DNA of 64,000 bases from assembly GCA_034440615.1 (NCBI GenBank), contig JAOTOM010004827.1:379001-443000 (forward strand). Direction: 5' to 3'. Under the pieces are notes generated by a model, which was given only the letters and a program-made list of their open reading frames with translations, searched no databases and was not told where the DNA came from. Shown here one piece after another: positions 11,656 through 21,470 of the stretch (position 1 is the first letter of the stretch; each line of letters starts with the position of its first letter). The DNA is from Ashinkailepas kermadecensis. Its lineage: Eukaryota > Arthropoda > Thecostraca > Neolepadidae. Position numbers and translations under genes: made by a program.

Positions 11656-12848
11656 CGGGTGGGTCATTTATCTGTCAGCTGGCTAGCGCCACGTGCCCTC
11701 CCCGATTTCGCTTTCGCGCGCTCGCCGTATTTATAGCCGCTGGCAGTCCGCGAGTCGCATCAGGGCCTCGCTGTCGTCGCCGACGACGCGGTGGTCCGTC
11801 GACGGCGACGAGGCCGGCCGGCGGACGGAGACCGCTGAGGGTGCCGCCTGCTGGTATTCCGACCCCTCGTACCCCCCTCCCCCACCACCAGACCCATCTA
11901 TCGCCGACACATCTGAGGGCGGTGTGCTGTTGACCCGTGACCCCCGCATACAGCCGCGTCTGGGGGTGTGTGGACCGGGTGGGTCATTAAGCTATCCGAA
12001 CCGGGGCCGCCGGGCCGACGCAGCACCAGTCGGCGCGACGTTCAGCGCAGTGGAGCAGCCCAGACACGTGATGTGGTAGCACTGGCAGCAGCAGATCGCA
12101 GCGCCGTCTGTGCGCGACCACGTGCAACAAACCTCAACAATGTCGGGAAATCCTGAGGCGCACAAAAGTTCCAGGAACCTCAGAGACCTCGGTAGCAGTG
12201 AGCTGCCCCCTGCCGCAAGAGGAGACCTGGTCCCACCACCTGCGGATGTGTGCGGTTCTCCGGTCGCCCGATAGGGGCTTCAGCTGAAGCAGGGCGGGAC
12301 GGCATGCAGCGAAGAGGGGCGAACGACTACTTCCGGTCTGGCCAGTCGCCGCTGACGACGCGGCCTGTGCCAGCCGGTTCAGTATTAATAGCTGCGCTAC
12401 GAGAGCCACTGCACGTCCATCAATAACACTCGTGCGGCCGGAAAGGGAGCACGAACAGCCCTGGGCGCCGTGGGCTGTTTGCGTCTCGTGAGGGGATGCT
12501 GGGAATTTTCCAGGTTTGACAAAATAAACATATCGGTAATGTCGGGAGTGGCCTACGTCGATTTTCTCGCCGGTGATCGATGCTGTTAACTTCGCTAACG
12601 AGTCCCAGCTTGGCTGTGTCAAACTGAGGTTATTGAATTTGAACGGCAAGCAACGGAGGACATCAACCGTGTGCACTATTAATCAAGCCGTCTGCGGTTC
12701 GTTCATTTATCTCAGCAACGTGGGCTGTTTTCAGTGGGCTGTGATTGTGCCTCCCAAACAGTGGCAGTATGACGCGTGCATACACCAGCATGGGGAACGC
12801 CTTAAGGCGAAAAGCACAGATGACCAATGGCCATGCAGTCGCGTGCAT
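11656..12848. other. GC-rich spacer without recognisable gene
   Basis: Frames are short and overlap on both strands. From 11690 to 12400 the DNA is CpG-rich. No splice signals or domains could be recognised with confidence. Confidence 0.4.
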
Positions 12849-13479
12849 CGGTTATGGTCGGAAGACTTTCACAAACACTGGTGACGTCAGACATGTGTGG
12901 TCACCTGTCTCAGTCAATGCGGTATGGCAGCCTACAGTAATGATTCCCTGAGTGACAGAATATTCGAAGACTTTCACATCGGTTATGGTCGGAAGACTTT
13001 CACAAACACTGGTGACGTCAGACATGTGTGGTCACCTGTCTCAGTCAGTGCGGTATGGCAGCCTACAGTAATGATTCCCTGAGCGACAGAATATTCGAAG
13101 ACTTTCACATCGGTTTGCCAAACACTGGTGACGTCAGACATGTGTGGTCACCTGTCTCAGTCAGTGCGGTATGGCAGCCTACAGTAATGATTCCCTGAGT
13201 GACAGAATATTCGAAGACTTTCACATCGGTTATGGTCGGAAGACTTTCACAAACACTGGTGACGTCAGACATGTGTGGTCACCTGTCTCAGTCAGTGCGG
13301 TATGGCAGCCTACAGTAATGATTCCCTGAGTGACAGAATATTCGAAGACTTTCACATCGGTTATGGTCGGAAGACTTTCACAAACACTGGTGACGTCAGA
13401 CATGTGTGGTCACCTGTCTCAGTCAGTGCGGTATGGCAGCCTACAGTAATGATTCCCTGAGTGACAGAATATTCGAAGT
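12849..13479. repeat. 131-bp satellite, about 4.8 copies, with a CRE-like octamer per unit
   Basis: Unit starts (cggttatggtcgg) lie at 12849, 12980, 13227 and 13358. A shortened unit starting at 13111 lacks about 15 bp. Copies are almost identical. Each unit contains ggtgacgtca (the palindrome tgacgtca is the consensus cyclic-AMP response element) and, 14 bp on, gtcacc, so ggtgac/gtcacc forms a small inverted repeat. A 61-codon frame recurs in each unit but has no start context or domain and is an artefact. Confidence 0.95.
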
Positions 13480-14279
13480 CGCCCAGCTTGGCATATGCCA
13501 TGGTAATAAAACGTTTTCCTTTGCCCATCCCGATATTTTCGGCAGTCAGAACAGACTGAAAAAGCGATGACTCGGCAAAGCTTGACGCTTTATTTTTGTG
13601 CTGTTATCTGGAACGTTGTTTTCAGCTTTGCATGCTTCGTCTAACCCAGTTTCTATTTTCATTGCCTTCGATGTGTTTGTAAAACGTATACATGACTTTG
13701 GTACTTCAAATCGAGTACAATATAATCAAATTTAATGTCCGGGAAGAGCCAGCGCAACTATTACGTCACACCTCAATGCGGCCTGCAATCGGTTGACGTA
13801 CTTTACACAATGCTTCGATCTGATTATCACATGCCGACCACTGAATATAGAGTCTATATCGGAACATAATGAACATTAATATAATACGTTCACTTGGTGG
13901 TTCGCTGCCACTTAATCCAGCTCGCACGCATATTCAGTACATGCTTTCAGATCCAGCAATCCAACAGGCCCGATCGGCACAAAATTTGGCCACATGTCTC
14001 AGTCCAACAGGCCCTGGGTAAGTTAAAACGTAAGCGAGTTATTGCAAGCTCAACTTAACGGACTGCTGTGGTAACTTTGCACGATCAAGTCGCCAAGTGA
14101 GAGTTAACCTGCTCGGATAAGTGGAACACTCATTCAAACTTGTCCGTCCAGAATGTCGCATCGTCCACCAAATTATGTTACGGTCCACCCACGCGCCCAC
14201 GGAAACTGCCGACCATGTTTTATTTTTATATATATATATATATACATAGCCACACGATGACCAAAACTTCCAACGATTA
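13480..14279. other. Unique AT-richer spacer
   Basis: No gene or repeat was recognised apart from a short (TA)n tract near 14227-14243. Confidence 0.35.
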
Positions 14280-14400
14280 GTTCAGACCATAAGACCACCA
14301 AGCCAGACCATGAGACCCTCAGGCAGGATCATGGAACCATCAGACCGGACCGTCAGACCACCAGACTAGATCATGAGACCACTAGACCACCCGATGAATG
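14280..14400. repeat. Degenerate agacca-based tandem repeat
   Basis: The motif agaccNNNagacca recurs at irregular spacing (agaccataagaccacc, agaccatgagaccctc, agaccggaccgtcagacc, agaccactagaccacc). Units are too diverged for an exact period. Confidence 0.6.
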
Positions 14401-14684
14401 CCAGACCTGCACCCAAGATACTGGGAGAATGTAGGCCAGCCCATTCTCTCCAAGCAGCGGAATGTTCCCTGAAGGAAGAGGTCACTGGCTCGGCTCCCGC
14501 TAGAGGAGCTCTTCTGCGATCATCCTGACGGAAGGCAGGTTTCCATTGGATTGAGCGGCTGCGACGCTGATAGTGTCATACGCCTCGGTAAATACTCTAA
14601 TATGACTATTGATGCTAGCATGGGTTACCATTTCGAAAGGTTCTTAGCACATCATGCAAGGTTGAAACCCCCGCCGCCCGCGTC

Positions 14685-14865
14685 CGCCTTACTGACCGCG
14701 TCCGCCTGACCGCCTGACCGCATCCGCCTGACCACCTGACTGTCTGACCGCGTCTGCCAGACCGCCTGACCGCGTCCGCCTGACCGCCTGACCGCGTCCG
14801 CCTGACCGTCTGACCGCGTCCGCCTGACCGCGTCCGCCTGACCGTCTGACTGGGTCCGCCTGACG
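14685..14865. repeat. tgaccgcgtccgcc short tandem array
   Basis: Repeats of the approximately 10-bp half-units tgaccgcgtc and cgcctgaccg alternate in 20-bp and longer periods. Minus-strand frames at 14615-15008 are read through this array and are not credible proteins. Confidence 0.85.
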
Positions 14866-17044
14866 GACGCAGAGCGTCGCCCAGGTCCGGTGCCGCTAGA
14901 CCGACGTGCACCACGCGCGCCCGACAGAAATTCTCCGAACCAGGCCCAGCCGGCCTGGGGCCTGTTGCCGGGCCGGCGGAAGTCTGCACGGCTGTCAGCT
15001 GGTTCCATCAGCTGGGCCGGGGCCGCCAGTGACGTAGGTAGGCGCCTCGGGGTAGGACGCCGCCACCTTCGTCCGAACGGTCTGCCGGCGGCGGCGGCGG
15101 CCGGCAGACATCTAGCCGAGACAAGTGTTCAACTGCTCGGTTGGTGCAGAGGGGAAGGTACCACGTGCCCAGCGTAATCATGACTTGTACTGCAGAGGTC
15201 AACGACATCGTCGGCCTGCCATACTAATGGCCGTTGCCGATGAAAAATTACCCTCGCAGACGTGAATCTCAGGAATCGGGAGCATGCAAGAATGGCCTAA
15301 GACCGCAGGGCTTTGAATGCAGTTTTTATAGGTTGCGGCAATACATAGGTTCCAGGCCTTGAACTTTCAGTTACTCGAATTACTCTTTTTGTTCTGGTTA
15401 AGCTTGCAGTTCAGGTCAAACAGGAGATCAATGGCGGGGTGCAATTGGCCACTCGTCTTCGCCGTAGTTTTACCTAGCGATCTGACCTGAAGTCGCATTT
15501 TGAATGTTTGCATTTTGCATTCATTATTTGTCTACACAACCATCTTTCACTTTTGACTGTACCTTGTATGGTTTGTTCACAAAAAATGTCTATGGACATC
15601 TAAGAACTGCATTTAGACGAAATTTGCTGACTTAAGACCTGTCGGAGGTCTGGTATTTGGAGACTGGAACATTTTGACACAATGTACGCTCATCAATTTT
15701 CGAAACATGTCCGAGCTTTAGAGATATCGTGAACGGTTCAGACGTTAGCCGATAACAATATCAGAGTGGAGGTCAAGATAGCCCTCCCGACATCGCCCTG
15801 CGAATGATAATGCTTTGTTGTAGCACGCTGTAAGGGTCATAAGGTGCAATAGCTGAATCTATGGGATCCACATACCTGTCTCTGCAGTCCCAGAAGATTG
15901 GCGCGTCAGGCTCACGCCGTTTGTGAAGGGAAAATGCCGTGTGGAGGAAGAGAACACCCAGTGCACAGGGTGTGGCTCGAGTCGTTGGAAGTGCACGTGC
16001 CTACAGCTTCCGGAGCTTGCTGTTCGGGCATGACCAACATTCTACCGAGCGATACCAGATCATTCAAGCTAAACCGACAAATCGGACGGCCGTGATTTTC
16101 CTGCCTGATTACCGGCATCTGCACGCATGCCTTCGCGGTGTTGGTGCATAGAACCGAAGTGTGACTCTGGCCCCTGATTGTAAGAAGTGCTCAGTAGATT
16201 TTACGGCTTCGATATCGGTGACATGGATCCTTCTAGAACTCTAAAATATTGCATCTAGTAATACTGCATTAAATCAACTCGACATATTTCCACGTAAAGA
16301 CAAAATTCGACAAGTAGCAGGCGGCACGGGCTCTACCTTTCTATGGACGATGTATTTTAACCAAAATGGCATTGGGAGAGCTTGTTCCTATCAACTTTGA
16401 TAACGTCCGAAAGAACAAGTGCCGTGTCGCCCAGCAACAACCGCACACGGGCAAGGCGACATGACTTCTCGATCTTCCCGAGTCGGCTGTTACCAGCTTA
16501 AGGACGAAAATCAGCATTGCTTTTTATGCACATATGCACCATGACGACTATCAAAGCATGTGTGTAGAATGTAGAACCACCATTAGCGACTGGCCGCCAT
16601 CGAATAACAAACGGTGGAATTAGTTATTTGTGGCCTTGTTTAGAAGCGCAGCAGTTCCAGGGCAGACCGACCGGTGCCTTACACACTTATCTCTCGGATG
16701 TTGACGAAATTTGCTACAACGGGTTCTCAGGGGCGATAAACACGCCTGACATAATATTAGGTTTGTCAGATAAACGGTTCAGCCCTTCCCAGGTGGATTC
16801 CCAGGTCTTCCCAGGTGAATCCCATATTGTTCCGAAGGCCGTAATACATCGTGTCACTGTTACCTTAGGCAATGGTAAAATAAAATGGTAAAATAATGTA
16901 AAATGCATGTAATACAAAAATTAATGTAAAGTAAAAATGGTAAAATACAACCTTATGCTAGCAGTTCTGGGAATAACAGGTTTGACGTACAGAGACTTCT
17001 AGGACCACGCTGTATGTGATACTAGCAATAGGGACTGCATAATG
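14866..17044. other. Spacer without recognisable gene
   Basis: 14.87-15.12 kb is GC-rich with a short ggcggcggcgg run near 15090. 16.87-16.95 kb holds degenerate tggtaaaata repeats. The remaining frames are short and unrecognised. Confidence 0.4.
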
Positions 17045-17240
17045 CATACATGTGCTAACTGTCCGATTGTTGTTTATTGGGTGATTCACGATGCACTTTA
17101 TGCACATTCACGGCTAATGGCGCCGCCCACACTGTTTCGCCGGTGGGCCGCAGGTTTGGGAAATGTCCCGAGCGGTGCGAGTGTTGAACCCGGGACCTTT
17201 GGTATCCAGAGCTCAACACCTTAACCCGCGCCGTCTCGGG
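17045..17240 (-). mobile_element. tRNA-derived SINE, family B, copy 2
   Basis: Read on the minus strand, it repeats the 4950-5139 element: gggttaaggtgttgagctct, caaaggtcccgggttcaaca, the B-box gggttcaacactcgc, cctgcggccca, gggcggcgccatta and gtgcataaagtgc. The A-box is damaged (gacggcgcgggttaagg). Its 5' end abuts the left end of the dispersed element at 17237, so one inserted next to or into the other. Exact ends are uncertain. Confidence 0.85.
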
Positions 17241-17933
17241 GGGGCGGTTGTTATGCACCCCCCCTCAGGTTTTCCGCGGATAGTGAAAGAACGGCGCACG
17301 GCAGCGCGTCGAAATTTTGCATACCTTTTCCCACATCAATTTGGTATGTTGTGTCAAATTGTTGAGGTCAGGTCACCTAGGGTCAACGAGTTAGTGGAGG
17401 TCAAGTGAGGTCACCTCCAAAACAGTTCAAGCAGTCGTCACGCTTTAACGGATAAAGATATTTTAATGGAACTTTCAACGTTTGCTTATCTTTAGGGACA
17501 ACAAAACGTTGACTTAGACTTAGAACAACAGTATTAGAGCAAGTTGACTTAGAACACAGTTTTTTCGGTCCGATCTACCCATTCGAAAAATAAAAAATAA
17601 AGAAAACTTTAAAGCTCAAAATTTTGACATTTCCAAAAAATAACATTTTGAATTTTGGGTGGCCAAAAATGTCATGGCCCTGGTCAATTTAGTTTTCATT
17701 TTCTGATTCCAAATAATTTGTTGTTTTTTTTCTTCAAATCTCCCAAAAATGAACTTCCCAGAGCCAAAAACATGATGTAAATCGTGAAAATCTAGGCCCC
17801 CTAGTGACGTCACTTGGGGTGGGTAATTTAGGGGTGGTGTCTGGCCCTACTCGTCGAGCGCTTTCCGATGACACCTCTTTCGTTTTCGTGCGACGCTTAG
17901 TTGGGAGATTAGAGGGGGGGTTATCCACCCCCC
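17237..17933. mobile_element. Dispersed non-coding element with G-rich inverted ends, copy 2
   Basis: Homologous to 9877-10775 in the same orientation: ggttttccgcggatagtg at the left, gcataccttttcccac, ggtcaagtgaggtcacctcc, gtcgagcgctttccgatg and gagattagaggggg at the right. The ends read ggggggcgg...caccccccctc and, inverted, ggggggtgg...aaccccccctc. It lacks the gacatgt array of copy 1. No coding frame is present. Confidence 0.75.
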
Positions 17934-17946
17934 GAGACGGGGTCTG

Positions 17947-18131
17947 AGGATCTGACCGGAGAGACGGCCGAGCGGGTTAACCGCTCGGCCGTCCCCGGCC
18001 CAGCTAACTGACCGAGGGAAGACCGAGTTCTCCACTCCAGGATCTGACCGGAGAGACGGCCGAGCGGGTTAACCGCTCGGCCGTCCCAGCCCCAGCTGAC
18101 TGACCGAGGGAAGACTGAGTTCTCCACTTCC
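17947..18131. repeat. 92-bp tandem duplication, each copy with a 31-bp palindrome built on a tRNA A-box
   Basis: Two near-identical 92-bp units start at 17947 and 18039. Each has 13-bp perfect arms gacggccgagcgg / ccgctcggccgtc separated by 5 bases (17963-17993 and 18055-18085). The left arm plus gttaa matches the A-box of the SINE-B head (ggccgagtggttaa), so each palindrome looks like a folded-back SINE head. Minus frames at 17847-18216 are read through these units and are artefacts. Confidence 0.9.
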
Positions 18132-18139
18132 TAAGCCTG

Positions 18140-19222
18140 GTCCTGGAGGAAGATCTGCCTGCAGGCTCCAGCGATCCACATGACGAGGGCGAATTTGACA
18201 GCGAGATACGGTACAATCAGTGGGTCAGCACAGATCGCTGCACCCTGGTTGACATGATTGAGTCACGTGAGGAGGTTCTGGTTAGTCTAAGCAACAGAAC
18301 ATCACAACTATCAAAACACCACCATTTGGCTGAGGAGCAAAGCAGCCATTTAAAAACTCTGAAGGCCTCGGTGCCAGTGGCGGGGGCAGTGGTGGTGGTG
18401 GATTTGTGTTTTAGGGCGCGTCGACTGCGTTGGCCATTTTGTGTCCATATGGAGAGGCAGTGGTAGTCGATGATTTCTCGGAAAATTATTCCTTCATGGA
18501 TAAAGATGAGATCCGAAGCTCCCACTGGGATGCGGTCCAATGTACTGTTCATCTTCTATAGCCTACTTGCGTAAAACAACGCAGAACGGCATCAGAGTTA
18601 CTGTTTTGTTTCCAATGAACCAGACAACGCCAGCATGGTGCACGATTTTTTAGACGCCTCATTCCAGAAATACACACAAATACTGAACTTGAGCAAAATT
18701 CGCTATTTTTCTGACGGCTGCGTAGTACAATACAACAGCAAGTACAATTATATTAATATCGCGCATCACTCCGGTGACTTTGGAATCACGTGCGAATGGC
18801 ACATCTTCGCCCCGTCATGTGATGCGAAGCACGGCGAGATGTGATGGCATTGGTGGCACAGTAAAAAGGGCAGGGGCGATAGGAAGTCTCAGGCGACCGT
18901 ATATACCGACCAAATTGTGTCGCCACAGGCGATGGTTGCCTTTCTGACGGCGAAGTTCGAAACCACCATTAATTTTGGTTTGGTGGAAATGGGGGAGGTC
19001 AGGACAATTGCAGCGGCGCTTGCTTCACGCTTCTCCAGGGCCAGAACAATTAAAGGCACCCAGCATCTCCACCGTTTCGTTCCGGTTGATCAAGTGCACA
19101 TGCTAGTTCACGAACTGTTGTGGGGACCTGGTAAGAAGTTCCAATCAGGTGAAATACGCAGAGGACTGAACTGGACAGTGGAAAACGGGATCCATGTTAC
19201 CCATCAGTGTGATGTTATGTAA
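18140..19222 (+). pseudogene. Decayed transposase-like gene, copy 1
   Basis: Reading frames on the plus strand join into one conserved pattern: an acidic N-terminal part (about 18140-18393), VVVDDFSENYSF (18457-18501), HWDAVQCTVH, YFSDGC with QYNSKYN (18704-18745), HHSGDFG and CEWHIFA, CDGIGGTVKR (18839-18868), and IKGTQHLHRFVPV near 19050-19085. I recall this arrangement from an uncharacterised protein family amplified in invertebrate genomes and presumed mobile; I cannot name it. The three aspartates in DDF, FSDG and CDG fit an RNase H-like DDE/D transposase, which is inference. The gene is dead: a 71-bp insertion event at 18394 shifts the frame, more frame changes fall near 18555, 18590, 18838 and 18890, and in-frame stops occur. 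A second decayed copy lies at 34297-34905. Confidence 0.75.
18394..18455 (-). mobile_element. 62-bp SINE 3'-domain insertion in the transposase-like gene
   Basis: On the minus strand the insert carries the domain aatggccaacgcagtcgacg, cgccctaaaacacaaatc and a ccaccacc tail. The 9-bp target string ggcagtggt is duplicated at 18385-18393 and 18456-18464. Net gain is 71 bp, which shifts the host frame by two; the host frame before the insert and the frame after it differ by exactly that amount. No A- or B-box is present. The nearest relative is 29739-29797, with the same (CCA)n tail. Confidence 0.9.
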
Positions 19223-20519
19223 CTACTCAAATTCTTCGAGGCATTTCATGTTTTAGACACGGAAGCGTGGTTGTATGGCCATGCGATACGGTGTCGTACG
19301 GCTCTGTACGTATATGTATGCTTTGTTATTCGTTCAAGATGCGGAAAGGTGTGAGTAGATACATGTTATTATCGTTCACTGAACGTTTCAAAATATACTG
19401 GAATGCCTTTGTAAAAGCGATCATTAATCAAAAGATAAAGCGCCGAGCAATTAAATCGATAAATCAAAGCGTAGTCCCGAAAGTCATACAAATCATCAAA
19501 AGGGGGTCACTTTGCTCTCCCAAAAAAAACACTTGGATGCAAATAACCACTAATTTTAGTTTTCCAGTGCCTAAAGCAATAGTGATACTATGTATTAGGA
19601 CCATAAAATCAATATATCTCACATGGTAGCATTTCCAAATATATTGACCCGACCTTAGGGCACGTGGTAACTTCTTTCTCTAGAGTACAGCAGCTTTTTA
19701 TATAGTGCATCAGTTAAAAAATAATAATGTCAGGTATATCAATCCATGACAATCATCAATGCAGCCACATGGTTTCTTTTCATATGAAATTGTCTCCTGA
19801 TGGGGAAATAAGCACGCAAAAATACCCCTGTACAGCAGGCCAACCAAGTTGCCTATGGTCAATGTAAATGATTGTGACTGTTCCTGGGTGTATGTGCGTA
19901 CATTTTGACGAATGCGAGCCTCACCCACTGACAATATGCTGCAGGTCTGGTGATGCAGAACGATGTAGCACTGGTGAAAGTGCGGGCAAAGTTGCAACTG
20001 GAACGTCAATTGCCAAGAATGGTTTTAACGCAGATCCACACAAAATGATACCACACGAAGCATCGCATTCGCCTCGCATACGCTTAGAAACGCGCTCGAA
20101 GATGGTTTGTGGTGCCAATATTCGGGAATATGAACGTTTCAAAACACCTTGCATTCGTCGGGTACGCTGACAGCGTGCTTTCTTCAGTCCTGGTGCTCAC
20201 GAGGGCGCCAAATATTCTGCGCTGGCAAGATTACCCGCCGTTTTTGTCAGCTGTCTGAACGGCTTCCCGCCATTTAGTCGCACGTGGCGGCTATCAGCTC
20301 GCGGGGAGCACATTGTTGGCGCGAGTGCCTCGCGTTCGTCTGCAATTATGGTGGAAACTGCCGGGCTTCGCTCACAAATTGCATGTCATCGGCGTCGTCC
20401 GGACGGGCGGCCGAGTTCGTTGCAACTTTAGCCTGCCACGCGCAGCAAGATCGACACAATTATCGTGTAAGCTGCAGGCAGTAAAACTGTCGAAGTGCGG
20501 AATCGAAGGCTGATCATGC
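19223..20519. other. Unique spacer
   Basis: No recognisable gene. The frames at 19267-19629 (plus) and 19710-20170 (both strands) lack identifiable domains. Confidence 0.35.
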
Positions 20520-20755
20520 AAATGATGATCGCCTCTCACTAAACTATAGGTTCACAGGTCTCGTCTGCCGACACTATAACTTATGATGATCTAATGATGA
20601 TCGCCTCTCACTAAACTATAGGTTCACAGGCCTCGTCTGCCGACACTATAACTTGTGATGATCTAATGATGATCGCCTCTCACTAAAACTATAGGTTCAC
20701 AGGCACTATAACTTATATACCGGCACTATACACCGACACTATAACTTATGAGCGG
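20520..20755. repeat. About 71-bp tandem repeat, 2.7 copies plus short tail repeats
   Basis: atgatgatcgcctctcacta recurs near 20522, 20594 and 20666, each followed by ctataggttcacaggYctcg and ccgacactataact. The end degenerates into cactata units (20702-20750). Confidence 0.9.
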
Positions 20756-21050
20756 TGGATCAGACAAATTGGATAGCATAAGTACTGTTCAAGTTGGCTT
20801 TTATTCATTCTTCCAACAACGAACGCAATGGAACCGAGTGAAATGATAACTAATGCGTTGTAGCTTGATGTCAAAATGTATAACTGGTAGCCCATGCGAA
20901 TGTACCCAGTGTACAATCTAGCATGACATGGGCTGTAAACCATAGGATCATGGCTATAAACTATAACGATCATGCATACCAGAAACTGATAATTCCTGAT
21001 GAACAAATGACTACGTTCACCCACACCGGAGAACATAACTCGCACCGGAA
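20756..21050. other. Unique spacer
   Basis: Nothing recognised. Confidence 0.3.
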
Positions 21051-21051
21051 G

Positions 21052-21470
21052 AGGAGGGGAGGGGGGGTAGCTAATTCGGCCCCTCATAAGATCTAGGACA
21101 CTACTGAAGGTAGCACATAATTTTGCGGGGAGATATTACGGCTGTAGTGAACTCTGCAGTACAAATTTGATAACCCTAGGTCAATGCCTTCATGGTCAAA
21201 TTAATGAGGTCGAGATTGGCTGGCACGCCGCGTCACCGCACCGACGAAACCTTTGCGGCCTTGAACGCTGGGCGACCGGCAGGTCGATTTTGTACCCCTG
21301 TATTTCCTATAGTTACCGACTGATATAAAATATTCTTATTGCATAGTTTGCGATTCTCAATTTAGAACGCAGTCACACGATTTCATTCCAATATTCCTGC
21401 CCGTTTATAAGATATCGTCGAAAAAAACAGGAGGGGTAGCGCATTCCACCCCCGCCCTCCGGCGCGCATG
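21052..21470. mobile_element. Possible 0.42-kb element with G-rich inverted ends
   Basis: The left end reads ggagggga...gggggtagctaattcgg then cccctc. The right end in reverse complement reads ggagggcgggggtggaatgc then cccctcc. The end pattern resembles the elements at 9877 and 17237, but the interior is not obviously homologous. No coding frame. Chance similarity of polypurine tracts is the main alternative. Confidence 0.35.

Noticed and set aside
12745..13460. A repeated 61-codon gene
   Set aside because: The frame exists only because the 131-bp unit is repeated; no domain or expression signal.
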